A stretch of 64,000 nucleotides of DNA from NCBI RefSeq assembly GCF_000021305.1, contig NC_011774.1:62001-126000 (forward strand). The letters run 5' to 3'. The stretch is from Bacillus cereus G9842 (GTDB taxonomy: Bacteria > Bacillota > Bacilli > Bacillales > Bacillaceae_G). Below the pieces are notes generated by a model, which saw nothing but the letters and a program-made list of their open reading frames with translations, made no database searches and had not been told where the DNA came from. Positions 1-10,225 of this stretch are shown here, piece after piece (positions within the stretch are counted from its first letter, which is position 1; every line of letters starts with the position of its first letter). The translations under genes and the position numbers were made by a program.

Positions 1-1830
1 GCCGACGAATCAACAGGACAAATTGTTTATGATATTTCAAGTACAGAAGAAACAGCAGATAACAATCGTGTAAGTATTAGTCCTAATATATGGAAAGATT
101 TTCAGGATGTGAAAATGCTTTCAGGAAAAACATATAGGCTAAGTCTTACGACAATAACACAAGACTCTTCTAATTATGATAATGGTACACACGGAAGCAG
201 AGATCCATTTAATGGAGCATCAAACGAGCATCTAGAAATTAAATCAGCTAGTCGAAAGTATGGGAGAAGCGCACTTCAGTTTCCAGAATGGAAGTTTGAT
301 TACACATTAGATGAGCCTAAAGGAATAAGAGTAAGGAGTACAACTGCTTCTGCAAAAGGTATTAAGACAATCGCCAAACCTACAGGAACACAAGAAGGAG
401 ATGTCCTAGTTTTATATGTCAATCATTATAATGATGCCATTATTGATTCTAATGATGGATTTATAAAAACAAATACTAGTGAATTTTCTACTATGTTGTA
501 TAAAGTAGCAACAAAGTATGAACCGGAAGAGTATCCGATACGTATCGCAACAGCCCAATTAAGTTGGATTGAGATGTCATTGATGTCTGTTGCAGATGCT
601 AAAGTTGTAAACTATGGCATGGTTGATAAAAGTGGATCTTCTTTTCCTCCTGTTACTACAACTAGGGTTAATAGTAGGTTTGCTGTTATTGCAGCTAGTT
701 CTCTTAATGACGGAAGCAGTGCATTACTTCCTCTTACAGAACGTTACGGAAAAATGTGTTCATCAATAGTTCCTGTAAATACAAATGTAACAATATATAG
801 AAATAGCTGGGACTCACGAACAAAGTTTATTATCTTAGATGAAAATATTAAAAGGGAGAATAAGATAAAGCACATTGGCACTACAGCTCCTGCTACTAGC
901 TATAGTGGAATAAATTATATAACTTCTTGGCCTGTTCCACGTGGCATCCAGGTAGGGGATTTAATTGTTGTCATGGCACAATCAACAGGGTCTATTTCGA
1001 ACTCTGCAATTATAAGTCCATCTGGTTATACTAAAGTTGCAGAAGCGACAAGTAATGGTTCAATGGGATCATCTCTTTTTTATAAGATTGCAACGAAAGA
1101 AGATATTGATTCAACGGTATCAGTTGATACCCCAAGATCACCAACAGGATTAGGATTTGGTTCCATCAATGTATATCGAAATGGTAAGTTTCTTACTGGT
1201 GGTGTTGAAAAGACAATTGGGTTTTCTACTCCTATCCCAAGTCCACAAGAAGAGGTCGTATTATTACAGCAAGTTAGAAATAATTATGAAAACCCACGAG
1301 TTGGCTTTACTCGAATTGCAGAGCATAAATATGGTGCTACAACTATGCATAAGTATTTCTATAATGTAAACAATACAGTTCCTAGCTCAATAGATGGAGA
1401 TTACCCAGAGTATGGTGTCCCTTTCACTGTAATTGGATATAGTGAAGGAAATGAGCCACCAACTAAGCCAGAGCTATTTGTAAAACAGCCGACCGTAAAC
1501 AGTATGAATCTCTCAGGGGAATCAGTACAACTAGAATGGACAGTATCAACTGACAAAGAAGGAGATTCTATCTCATATGAGGTGGAACTATATAATGGCT
1601 CCGATTGGGTTTCAGTGGAATCTAGTGTAACAGTAAATTCTTATGCTACTATTCTTCCAAGTTTAGATACAGACAAAGCACAGTTTCGGGTAAGAGCAAA
1701 AGACAATAAAGGAGGAAAATCAGATTACACATTGGGAAATGTGTTTACAATCGCAACTCGTCTTTTATTAGTGCAAGATAATAACATAGTAAAGTCATAT
1801 AAAGATGGAGTGTGGAAAGCCATTCAGTAA
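1..1830 (+). CDS. Tail fibre/adhesin-type protein, 5' end outside the window
   Basis: The reading frame is open from base 1, so the start lies upstream; 609 residues are visible. Residues about 115-280 and 290-480 read as two copies of a beta-rich phage fibre module, each with a G-D-L/V-hydrophobic strand and a later Y-K-V/I-A-T strand. Residues about 484-580 form a fibronectin-III-like domain that opens with EPPTKP. The last ~23 residues are a tag (LLLVQDNN..KSYKDG.W) that is also found in the following genes. The role is probably host-surface binding or a fibre subunit. The next gene starts 14 bp after the stop, so they share an operon. Architecture is clear; the exact function is inferred. 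Confidence 0.75.
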   Translation, partial: ADESTGQIVYDISSTEETADNNRVSISPNIWKDFQDVKMLSGKTYRLSLTTITQDSSNYDNGTHGSRDPFNGASNEHLEIKSASRKYGRSALQFPEWKFDYTLDEPKGIRVRSTTASAKGIKTIAKPTGTQEGDVLVLYVNHYNDAIIDSNDGFIKTNTSEFSTMLYKVATKYEPEEYPIRIATAQLSWIEMSLMSVADAKVVNYGMVDKSGSSFPPVTTTRVNSRFAVIAASSLNDGSSALLPLTERYGKMCSSIVPVNTNVTIYRNSWDSRTKFIILDENIKRENKIKHIGTTAPATSYSGINYITSWPVPRGIQVGDLIVVMAQSTGSISNSAIISPSGYTKVAEATSNGSMGSSLFYKIATKEDIDSTVSVDTPRSPTGLGFGSINVYRNGKFLTGGVEKTIGFSTPIPSPQEEVVLLQQVRNNYENPRVGFTRIAEHKYGATTMHKYFYNVNNTVPSSIDGDYPEYGVPFTVIGYSEGNEPPTKPELFVKQPTVNSMNLSGESVQLEWTVSTDKEGDSISYEVELYNGSDWVSVESSVTVNSYATILPSLDTDKAQFRVRAKDNKGGKSDYTLGNVFTIATRLLLVQDNNIVKSYKDGVWKAIQ

Positions 1831-1844
1831 GGAGGATAAACAAT

Positions 1845-2672
1845 ATGCCATATATTAAAACTATTAATAAAGGTGGAAATGGAAATAGAGGCGTTATGTT
1901 TTCTGTTACAGCAAATAAAGATATTTTTGTGACAGGATTTTCAACCTACTTCAGAATTAGAGGAGTTGCTTATGTTGATATTTATGTGCGGGACGGAGGA
2001 TACGCAAACGGAGCAGGTGGATGGGTTAAAATAGTATCTAATGTTCCAACGAATGTTATTGATAACAATAAAGTATATACTGAGATACCAGCCAAATTGA
2101 AAGTTAAGATTAAATCAGGAGAGACAAAAGGTTTTGCATTGGTTAATCCATCTGGCAGTAATATAGCATATTCAGATGGAGACACTAGCTTTTCTAATGA
2201 TGATGTCACTCTTATAAATGGAGCAGGTTTTTCTACATTAAGTAGTGGATTTAGTGAACGAAGGATATTTAATGGTCGTGTCGATTATGAGTTAGATAAT
2301 GACCCACCAACACAGCCAGGAGAAATCACAGGGATACAAGAGACATTATATTTAACAAGTGAAAGTATACAACTTGATTGGGGTGCTTCTACGAGTCAAA
2401 TCGGGGCTCCCATCACTTACGATATTGATATCTATGATGGCAGTGCATGGCTATCAGTAGCAACCAGTGTATCAGATATATCAATTTCAGTTATAATTCC
2501 ACGTCATATTAATACAGATAATGCAAAGATAAGAGTGCAAGCCAAAGATACAGTCGGAAATAAATCACCATATAAAGAAAGCCAAGACTTTTCTATATAC
2601 GATAAGATGTTGCTCATACGAGATAGGGAAACAGTGAAATCGTACAAGAATGGGATATGGAAAACTATTTAG
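1845..2672 (+). CDS. Fibre-type protein with FnIII-like domain and C-terminal tag
   Basis: 275 aa. The ATG at 1845 is chosen because AAGGAGG lies at 1829-1835 with a 9-nt spacer; an earlier in-frame ATG at 1812 falls inside the upstream gene and has no ribosome site. Residues 1-145 are a beta-rich domain I do not recognise, about 150-250 an FnIII-like domain (opens DPPTQP, contains the conserved ITYD and AKIRV strands), and 253-275 the shared tag (MLLIRDRE..KSYKNGIW). Second member of a tandem paralogous fibre array. Probably a virion surface protein; the function of the N-terminal head is unknown. Confidence 0.72.
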   Translation: MPYIKTINKGGNGNRGVMFSVTANKDIFVTGFSTYFRIRGVAYVDIYVRDGGYANGAGGWVKIVSNVPTNVIDNNKVYTEIPAKLKVKIKSGETKGFALVNPSGSNIAYSDGDTSFSNDDVTLINGAGFSTLSSGFSERRIFNGRVDYELDNDPPTQPGEITGIQETLYLTSESIQLDWGASTSQIGAPITYDIDIYDGSAWLSVATSVSDISISVIIPRHINTDNAKIRVQAKDTVGNKSPYKESQDFSIYDKMLLIRDRETVKSYKNGIWKTI

Positions 2673-2687
2673 AAATGAGAAGATATT

Positions 2688-3893
2688 ATGGCAACTTATA
2701 CAGTAAATCAACCTGGTAGTTCAGTAGCAACATTTCCAGCAAGCTTAAAGCGTGGAGATAAAATGATTCTTAATAACACTAGCACTGGAAGGTTCGGAGT
2801 TATATGTCAATGGAAAGTACCCTATGATGGACTATATACAATTGAAGCATGGGGGGCAAAGGGTGGCGGGTCATTTGGGGGGAAAGGCGCAAGAATGAAA
2901 GGAGACTTCAACTTGCAAGCCAATCAAATAATTAACCTCGCTGTTGGTCAAGAAGGGATATTTACTCATAATGGATTGGATTTTGAAGGTGGAGGTGGCG
3001 GAGGTTCATTCATTGTAAGAGAAAATATTCCTCTTCTAATTGCTGGCGGAGGTGGTGGACAGTCATCATACTCTAGCAATCAAAATATTCGTGGTAGTGA
3101 CGGCTCAAAAGAAAAATTACCGCCTAGTATTGGTGGAGGTAAACCATCAAAAGGAGAGGGCCTTGGAGGAAGTCATGGTGGAGGAACTGGAGGTGCAGGC
3201 GGGTCAGGTTTTTACTCAAACGGTTACAATGATGGTGGACATGGAACTTACTATGGTGCAGGTGGATATACATATTCTCAAGGCTTATTTGGAGGAGAAG
3301 GATATTCAGGTGCGAGTGGTAGCTTTGGTGGTGGAGGTGGAATTGGAGGTACAGCTGGTGGTGGGGGTGGAGGCTATACAGGTGGTCACGGCGCAGGGAA
3401 CGCTTCTGCTTTTTCCGCACAAGGTGCAGGTTCATTTAATACAGGAATCAATCAAGATAACGAATCTGGTGTGCAAGGTAGTCATGGGCGAATTGAAATT
3501 ACATTTATCGGCTCTGCAAATGAGCCACCAACAAAGCCATCACTTACAAAGCAACCAATCTCTAAGAGTATGAATCTGTCTAATGAGATTGTTCCATTAG
3601 AATGGACTGCATCAACTGATCCAGAGGGGAATTCTATTGCATATGAAATGGATTTCTATAACGGTACAGCATGGATAAGTATTGCAAAAAATATTATAGA
3701 TACAAATTATGATTGTATCCTTCCATCAGTTACAACAGATAAAGCACAACTACGGATTCGTGCAAATGACAGTGAAAATGGCGCATCTGAATATGTGCTA
3801 AGTAATATATTCTCAGTAGCAAAGCAATTGTATGTAATTAAAGATGGAAATATAAATAAGTCTTATAAAAATGGAAACTGGGAGTTTATTTAA
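2688..3893 (+). CDS. Glycine-rich fibre protein with FnIII-like domain and tag
   Basis: 401 aa. Residues 1-275 contain many GGGG runs flanked by short beta strands (for example LLIAGGGGG), the pattern of glycine-rich phage receptor-binding domains that fold as polyglycine-II-type bundles. Residues about 280-378 are an FnIII-like domain (EPPTKP start) and 380-401 the shared tag (LYVIKDGN..KSYKNGNW). The ribosome site (GAGAAG) is weak compared with the neighbours. Reverse-strand and shifted-frame ORFs across the G-rich part are compositional shadows. A role in receptor recognition is inferred from the known function of glycine-rich tips in other phages. Confidence 0.75.
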   Translation: MATYTVNQPGSSVATFPASLKRGDKMILNNTSTGRFGVICQWKVPYDGLYTIEAWGAKGGGSFGGKGARMKGDFNLQANQIINLAVGQEGIFTHNGLDFEGGGGGGSFIVRENIPLLIAGGGGGQSSYSSNQNIRGSDGSKEKLPPSIGGGKPSKGEGLGGSHGGGTGGAGGSGFYSNGYNDGGHGTYYGAGGYTYSQGLFGGEGYSGASGSFGGGGGIGGTAGGGGGGYTGGHGAGNASAFSAQGAGSFNTGINQDNESGVQGSHGRIEITFIGSANEPPTKPSLTKQPISKSMNLSNEIVPLEWTASTDPEGNSIAYEMDFYNGTAWISIAKNIIDTNYDCILPSVTTDKAQLRIRANDSENGASEYVLSNIFSVAKQLYVIKDGNINKSYKNGNWEFI

Positions 3894-3908
3894 AAAGGAG
3901 GAAGCTAC

Positions 3909-5080
3909 ATGGCAACACATGTTATTAATAACACGTATTCTGGTGCTACTAATTACCCAGAAACACTAAATTTAAATGATACTCTTCATTTTAACCCAAC
4001 GAACATTGGTCGGTCAGGGACAATTATGAAATGGATAGTTCCTATGAGTGGGAAATATCAGATTACAGCAGCAGGTGCACAAGGTGGGAAAACATCAAAT
4101 TCAAGCCTTACCGCAAGGGGGGGGATATGGTGCAATTGCTAGTGGGAAAATTGAACTAAAACAAGATGACGTAATTCAAGTATTAGTAGGACAGCAAGGT
4201 ATGGGCTATCCACAAGGTGGTGGTGGCGGTGGTGGTGGTTCAAATAATAATTCCAGCGGCTATGGAAGCGATGGGAGCGTATCCACTTCAGGGACATCAT
4301 CTTACGGTTCTATGACTCCATATGGAGGTTCATCAGGGCAAGGTGGGAAATCGGTTCCTTCTGGACATTATCCGGCTGGATCAGGCGGTGGCTTTTATAG
4401 TGACGGACAATCTGTTGAATATGCAACACAGACAGTTGTAAGCTTGGGGGAAAGCGGATGGAAAAAATAGCATTGTACAAGGTGGGCAAGCTTTTATTAG
4501 TGGCGGACTAGGTGGCTATGCATGTTCTGACGCAAGTGTAGGTGGATTTGGCGGCGGTGGTTACTCTGGATTTGGCGGCGGTTACAATGATGGATATGGA
4601 GGTGGCGGCGGCGGTTCCTATATATCCGGGGAAAACACATCTGTAACAACGGGAAAATCTGGTGATGGATATGTTAAAATTCAACTTGTTGAATTAGGAA
4701 GTATGCCACCAACAGTGCCAACAAATCTAAAAGTAACAGCAAGTACAAATAGTGTATACCTAACAGGTGAAACCATTACAGTATCATGGGATGCATCTAC
4801 GGATCCAGAGGAGGAGGCAATTACATACGATGTAGATTTCTACAACGAATCTTCTTGGGTGCCTATTGCTTCAAAGACAACAGATGTATCAGTAGAATAT
4901 AAACTTCCCGATGGATTAAATATTACAAATGCTAAAATAAGAGTCAGAGCAGTAGATAATAATACAGCTACATCTGCATATCAGGAGAGTTCAGCCTTTA
5001 CTGTGCGAAAACAATTGTTACTTGTTGAAGATGGAGAAGTCATAAGAGTTTATCAAGATGGGGCTTGGATAAGTATTTAA
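3909..5080 (+). pseudogene. Glycine-rich fibre gene with two +1 frameshifts in G runs
   Basis: The start at 3909 has a strong AAAGGAGG site. The frame reads into the glycine-rich domain, then is lost at an 8-G run (4117-4124), where it ends at 4142. The homologous sequence continues one frame on to a TAG at 4470. A second shift at a 5-G run (4446-4450) moves it to the frame that carries the rest of the glycine-rich domain, an FnIII-like domain (MPPTVPTN start) and the shared tag (LLLVEDGE..VYQDGAW), ending at 5080. Removing one G from each run restores a protein of about 389 residues, a paralogue of the preceding gene. This could be real decay, slippage-based phase variation, or sequencing error in homopolymers. 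Confidence 0.75.
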
Positions 5081-5097
5081 AAAAGGTGGGTAGTAGT

Positions 5098-6738
5098 ATG
5101 GCACAAGTATGGACATTTAATTATACAGGAGCAGAGCAAACATTCACTCCGCCTGTTAGTGGAGTATACAAGATTGAAGTTCAAGGCGCACAAGGTGGAA
5201 ATTCTTCTTCTGGGGGATTAGGTGGATTAGGCGCTTTGGTTTCAGGAGATTTTACACTAGAAGGTGGCAAACCTATTTATGTAATGGTAGGTGGACAAGG
5301 AAAAAAAGTAGAAAATGGAAGTGTTGCAGGCGGATGGAATGGTGGGGGCTCAATTGTAAATACAAGTGGAAGTGCCGCTTCAGGTGGTGGATCATCTGAT
5401 ATAAGAATTGGTGGAATGACTTTAGATAAACGAACAATTGTAGCTGCTGGAGGTGGCGGGGGTGGATACGAAAGAACAAAAGGAGGAGGTGGCGGGACCA
5501 AATACGGCGAAGCAGGTGAATCCTGGAATACTACCTGGTATGGTGGTGCTGGTGCTGGACCTGTATATGGTGGTGCTGCTTCTAATACAACTACCGCAGT
5601 TACTGCTACTTCTGGAACAATTGGTCAAGGTGGAAAGGGAATAGGCTACTCTGGCGGGGGAGGTGGCGGGGGAGGTGGATACTTTGGCGGTGGTGGTTCA
5701 ATTATTTCAGGTGGAGGAGGTGGAAGTAGTTATAATTTAGGGTCAAATCAATTAGGACAAAATAGCTATCGAGCAGGAAATGGGTTTGTTACTATCACAC
5801 TAAAATCAGAACCTAGTCTTCTCTTGATACAAGATGGTGATATAATAAAAACATATGAAAATAACACATGGCAAAATATTGAAGGAGGAATGAATATGCC
5901 TACAGTAGATGAATTTAAGCAACATGGTATGACAGATTTGAGTGTAATTCCTGAATCATCATGGAATCAATTAGAATCAGATAATATTAAAATACTAGTT
6001 CTTACAAGAGATACAAACATTAACAGTGCGTCTGTAAATGTAACTGCTATACCAAAGCGACAATTAATTATGCAAGAAACAGATATGATATTTGAGAAGC
6101 CTATTAAGTCCTTTACATTAACGGGAACTGTACAAAATGAAAGTGTCCTCAAGATTATTGCATCTAATGACAGTGGCACAACATGGACAGCATTTAATGG
6201 TGTATCTTGGCATCCTGTTGATATAAGTGATTTAGATGATGTAAAATCAAAGGGTATGGATATTGCTACATTTAATAACGTTAGACAGGAAGCATGGAAG
6301 CCTTTTTTATCTGGAATGAAGTTACGATTAGCATATTATTTAGACTTACATGCAGTTACGGACACATTATTAATTGATAAATTAGCATATGAGACGGTGC
6401 CAGTTGTAAGCAACTCACCTAAATTACATAGCATCAAGATTGAAACAAATAGCTTAACAATTGAGGGGCGTTTAAAAGAGCTAGAACGAATCAATGCAAT
6501 TAATATGGCAAAACTCAATTTTAAAAGTAATGCATTACTTAAATCAGAAAAATATAAAATGCATGACATGGTAATAGATACATGTGAATCTGATAGTATG
6601 AAAATTATTGCTTCTTCAGGTGCGGGAGAAACAAAGCAAGAAGTTGCGTTTTCTAATACAGTAGAATTAGGATCAGGTAAGGTATCTGAATTAAGTCTTG
6701 CATCATTTACAAATATAAAGACAGTAGAGGTGAAATAG
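5098..6738 (+). CDS. Glycine-rich fibre protein with internal tag and extra C-terminal module
   Basis: 546 aa. The ATG at 5098 is preferred (AAAGGTGGG upstream); an ATG at 5065 overlaps the previous gene's tail and has no ribosome site. Residues 1-240 are glycine-rich with GGGG runs and strand motifs such as TIVAAGGGGGG. At 243-262 comes the tag seen at the ends of the upstream paralogues (LLLIQDGDIIKTYENNTW), but here it is internal and followed by a module with F-K-Q-H-G-M and an Asp-box-like SNDSGTTW. The C-terminal ~110 residues contain a YKMHDMVID segment that recurs in the next fibre genes. The stop abuts the next ATG at 6739. Confidence 0.75.
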   Translation: MAQVWTFNYTGAEQTFTPPVSGVYKIEVQGAQGGNSSSGGLGGLGALVSGDFTLEGGKPIYVMVGGQGKKVENGSVAGGWNGGGSIVNTSGSAASGGGSSDIRIGGMTLDKRTIVAAGGGGGGYERTKGGGGGTKYGEAGESWNTTWYGGAGAGPVYGGAASNTTTAVTATSGTIGQGGKGIGYSGGGGGGGGGYFGGGGSIISGGGGGSSYNLGSNQLGQNSYRAGNGFVTITLKSEPSLLLIQDGDIIKTYENNTWQNIEGGMNMPTVDEFKQHGMTDLSVIPESSWNQLESDNIKILVLTRDTNINSASVNVTAIPKRQLIMQETDMIFEKPIKSFTLTGTVQNESVLKIIASNDSGTTWTAFNGVSWHPVDISDLDDVKSKGMDIATFNNVRQEAWKPFLSGMKLRLAYYLDLHAVTDTLLIDKLAYETVPVVSNSPKLHSIKIETNSLTIEGRLKELERINAINMAKLNFKSNALLKSEKYKMHDMVIDTCESDSMKIIASSGAGETKQEVAFSNTVELGSGKVSELSLASFTNIKTVEVK

Positions 6739-8196
6739 ATGCCAGATTTATGGTCAGCAACTACGAGTATTTCAAGCGATAGCGCAAAAACATGGAGGGG
6801 ATCTTCATTTAAGGCATTAAAGGATTTCAATATTGGAGAATTATATCTAAGGACAGAAACTCCTTCTTCTTGGGATAAAGCGTCATTATGGGAAGTAGAA
6901 GAAAGCACAGGAAAAATACTATCTAAACTAGTAGAAGCAACTCCATCAGCAAGAAATTCTCAGACATATATTAATGCAAATGGCGTGGAAATTAAAAAAG
7001 GAAAAGTGTATTTAATTGTGTTTAGGTCATCAAGTGAAGATGCTAAATTTTATTTTACAGAAAACGAAAATCCGATTACAAATGAATTGTATCAGGCAAT
7101 GACTTCTCTTGGTGGAACAAGTGGTGCGAATTACGGGTCAGGAAAAGAGCCGGCAATTGGAGCAAGTGCCACGGGAAATAGATTTATGGTTGGCGTCGGT
7201 TTTACTATTGGGAAGCCAAGAAAGTATTTTGAAATGTGTCCAGATGCAAATGCAATATGGGGAAATAGTATGAGTACAATAGCAAACTATATCAGTGTAA
7301 AACAAGATGTAGTAGTCACAGCTATGGAGTGGCTTGTTCATCCAGCAACAATTAACTCTTCTAATACTGGAACAGCAAAGATATGGGATGGAAATGGCTT
7401 ACTTGCAAAAGGGCAAACAACTGTCACAGACAAAAAAGGAACATGGGTGAGAAGTGAATTCACCTCGCCAGTAGCTTTAGAAAAAGGAAAATCATACTAT
7501 GTTGGTTTTTCTGCAACAGCACTAAGTGAAAAAGAAAATCCTGTCGCAAGGGATATTTATAGTAATGATGGGTCACTTCCAATAAGTGTGAAATCATTCA
7601 ATTACAGGGTGCCAAGTGGCAGCGATGGTGATGTTGATATAAGACCAAGCATATCTATTCAATATGAGTTTGCAATTCGTATGTATGTGGAGGTAAATAA
7701 TACAAGATTCCTCATTGAATCAGATGGAATGATTAAAAAGTTATCTGATTCATGGATAGATGTTGGACCTGCACCTGTAACAGATCAAGTGTTTAAAGAC
7801 CATGGCATGGTGTCATTGAATGGCATTACAGCGGAGCAGTGGCAAGCATTACCTAAAAATTCTAAGATACTTGCTTATTCAGAAGATGATAAGGTATTTA
7901 AAGCATCTATATCACGTGGAATTCTTTATAATTCAGAAGATAAATTATATCGTGGAACTGGTATGATAGAGACGAATACAGAAGAGTTACCTGCATATCG
8001 CAAAACACTGGTCATAACAGCAGATCATCAAGAGTGCATATTCCAATATTCTTTAGATAACGGAAGTACTTGGAATGCCGTTCAATCAGGGGATGTAATA
8101 GATGTCTCAAAACAATCTGGTAAGCAATTTAAAATCCGCATTAATTTGCCAACAGATTCAGCAATCTTAACAGCAATCTCTTATGCATGGGCCTAA
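6739..8196 (+). CDS. Fibre-type protein with tandem beta-sandwich modules, tag and Asp-box domain
   Basis: 485 aa, starting directly after the previous stop, so probably translationally coupled. Residues 1-160 and 165-315 look like two copies of a beta-sandwich module (WSATTSISSDSAKTWRG; WGNSMSTIANYI), each ending in a K-G-K-x-Y strand. At 320-338 is a variant of the shared tag (FLIESDGMIKKLSDSWIDVG). A module opening F-K-D-H-G-M follows, as in the gene before. The last ~60 residues hold an exact Asp-box motif, SLDNGSTW, and end ISYAWA, like the two following genes. Probably part of the same fibre complex. Confidence 0.72.
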   Translation: MPDLWSATTSISSDSAKTWRGSSFKALKDFNIGELYLRTETPSSWDKASLWEVEESTGKILSKLVEATPSARNSQTYINANGVEIKKGKVYLIVFRSSSEDAKFYFTENENPITNELYQAMTSLGGTSGANYGSGKEPAIGASATGNRFMVGVGFTIGKPRKYFEMCPDANAIWGNSMSTIANYISVKQDVVVTAMEWLVHPATINSSNTGTAKIWDGNGLLAKGQTTVTDKKGTWVRSEFTSPVALEKGKSYYVGFSATALSEKENPVARDIYSNDGSLPISVKSFNYRVPSGSDGDVDIRPSISIQYEFAIRMYVEVNNTRFLIESDGMIKKLSDSWIDVGPAPVTDQVFKDHGMVSLNGITAEQWQALPKNSKILAYSEDDKVFKASISRGILYNSEDKLYRGTGMIETNTEELPAYRKTLVITADHQECIFQYSLDNGSTWNAVQSGDVIDVSKQSGKQFKIRINLPTDSAILTAISYAWA

Positions 8197-8218
8197 TGGA
8201 AAGAAAGGAGTGAAACAA

Positions 8219-10210
8219 TTGGATATCGTAAGTTATTCTAAAGCAATGCAAGGAAGGAAAAATCTAGATTCACTGAATAAGCGCCTAGGTGTAGGTGACT
8301 ACAAAAATGGAGACAAAGATGTAAAAGGTACTTTTGCTACTGTTAAAGCTCGTCTAGATGAATTAGAAAAGAAACGACAAGGATTGATAGATAAAGAAAT
8401 TATCATTGACACAAAAGATGATTTTGCAAAGGGAACTTTTATTGGACTAAATGCAGATACAGGTGTGCTTTCATTAAATAAAACAGAAAGCGGCGGAGAG
8501 TCTAACGTTAATTTAATTCCAGTTATGACAAGTAATACAGCACCAAGTGGAGTAGTAAGTGCAAGTGCAGAATCACTTTCAAACGGGCCTGCATATCGAG
8601 CATTCAATGGTACCACGAATTCTTGGGAAGACAGATGGTTTGTAGAAGACTTTGTATCAGACACATGGTTACAATATAAATATGATAGCCCAGTAGTAGT
8701 TACATCATATGAAATACACCCTGTCTTTGGTGACAATGGATTAGAAGAAACTAGAGCACCAAGAGATTTTAAATTCCATGGAAGCAATGATGGAGAGACA
8801 TGGAATATGATAGGACTAGAAGCTGCCATATCAGGATGGAAAGCAGGAAATCCCAAAAGATTTTTCACGCAAAATAGAACAGCTTATCAATATTATAGAT
8901 TAACAGTTCTTGCTAACAATGGAGATAAATCATTAGAGATCGGTGAATTAAAAATGCTTGGCCCTTCATTAGAATACACTAATCAAGGAGAATGGATATC
9001 CCAAGAGATTGATTTAGGAAATGACTTCTTAGAGCTATCAGCTATTGAAGTTGTAGGGACAGGAAATATTAAAGTTTCAACTAAGACTAATAGTGATTCT
9101 GATTTTATAGAATTGGATGGGAAGAATATTAAGTCAAGGAATGGAAAGAAACTGAAATTAAAAGTGCAGTTTAAAAATGGAGAAGTTCTTCCAACTATTG
9201 ATTCTATTAAAATTAAATACAAAATCCGCCCATTGCCTAATCGTGTATCAGACTTAGAAACGAGTATCCATATAAATCTCAATAAGCATAATTTAAGAGT
9301 AAATTCTCTTTTGGATAAAAAACGCTATAACATGAAAGATATGATTATAGATGATTTTGGTGATAACTCAGGTATTGACGTTGAAAAATCTGAGAATATT
9401 ACATACGATAAAAAGAAGCATAAGGTGAAGCAAAGTAATGCTCAACAACCAGCTACATTTATTACAGTAAGCGAGCAATTAGATATGATGCCAAAACTAT
9501 TTCTATTGTCAGGGATATCCGGAAAAGCAACGAGAGAAAGTGGATGGATAAAATATCCTGAAGCCCCTCTGACTTCCAATACATCTAATAGTTTAAATGT
9601 TATTTGGGAGACATCTATAACTAACTTCAAAGGAACACAGCCTTGGCAGGTGTTTGATGGGAATGAAGAACTTAGTGCAACTCATGCACATTACTATTAC
9701 AACTGGCGCAACTACTATGTGGGATTAGATTTTAAAGATAGTCCAAAACATATTGAGAAGGTATATATATCTTCCGTTAGTCTTGTAGAATTTCAAGTTA
9801 TCTGTTCCAATGATAAAACAAATTGGAAAATTGCTTACTCTGGAAATCATGGTGCAATTGAAGTAAATGGAAGCCCAACTGCGACACCGAAAGAATATGA
9901 GTTTGATAGCATTGGTTCCTATCGATACTGGGCTATTCGGACAATTACCAGTGTTCCTAATAATTGGCATGGTACTATGAATGAACTTGCATTCTTTGAA
10001 AATAAAGATCAAGACATTATGACACAAGATCCCTCTAAATCGGAAGGATTAGAATATTATGTGTCCCGAAATAACGGAGAAGATTGGATGAGAATTGAAA
10101 AAGATAAGCTGGTTAGTTTAGATAAACTCCCAGAGGGTAAAGAGTTAGTTGTTAAAGTCGTTCTGAAAAGCGGGGAAGAACTTCACGCTATTTCATACTC
10201 ATGGCTATAG
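8219..10210 (+). CDS. Fibre/baseplate protein with two discoidin-like domains
   Basis: 663 aa. The TTG at 8219 is chosen because AAAGGAG lies 8 nt upstream and the resulting start (MDIVSYSKAMQG) resembles the next gene's (MDTISYGIANKA). An N-terminal helical, probably coiled-coil segment (1-65) comes first. Residues about 95-250 form a clear F5/8 type C (discoidin) domain: AYRAFNGTTNSWEDRW, FKFHGSNDGETW and a YYRL strand. A second, weaker discoidin-like unit lies at about 420-600, following an NMKDMIIDDFGD motif. The end carries a near Asp-box (SRNNGEDW) and ISYSWL. Carbohydrate binding is inferred from the fold family. Confidence 0.75.
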   Translation: MDIVSYSKAMQGRKNLDSLNKRLGVGDYKNGDKDVKGTFATVKARLDELEKKRQGLIDKEIIIDTKDDFAKGTFIGLNADTGVLSLNKTESGGESNVNLIPVMTSNTAPSGVVSASAESLSNGPAYRAFNGTTNSWEDRWFVEDFVSDTWLQYKYDSPVVVTSYEIHPVFGDNGLEETRAPRDFKFHGSNDGETWNMIGLEAAISGWKAGNPKRFFTQNRTAYQYYRLTVLANNGDKSLEIGELKMLGPSLEYTNQGEWISQEIDLGNDFLELSAIEVVGTGNIKVSTKTNSDSDFIELDGKNIKSRNGKKLKLKVQFKNGEVLPTIDSIKIKYKIRPLPNRVSDLETSIHINLNKHNLRVNSLLDKKRYNMKDMIIDDFGDNSGIDVEKSENITYDKKKHKVKQSNAQQPATFITVSEQLDMMPKLFLLSGISGKATRESGWIKYPEAPLTSNTSNSLNVIWETSITNFKGTQPWQVFDGNEELSATHAHYYYNWRNYYVGLDFKDSPKHIEKVYISSVSLVEFQVICSNDKTNWKIAYSGNHGAIEVNGSPTATPKEYEFDSIGSYRYWAIRTITSVPNNWHGTMNELAFFENKDQDIMTQDPSKSEGLEYYVSRNNGEDWMRIEKDKLVSLDKLPEGKELVVKVVLKSGEELHAISYSWL

Positions 10211-10225
10211 AAAGGATGGTGCGAA

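Noticed and set aside
3040..5644. Several long ORFs on both strands across the glycine-rich regions
   Set aside because: They are rich in V/L or H/L/S in simple patterns caused by GGN codons read in other frames, lack ribosome sites and overlap the well-supported fibre genes.
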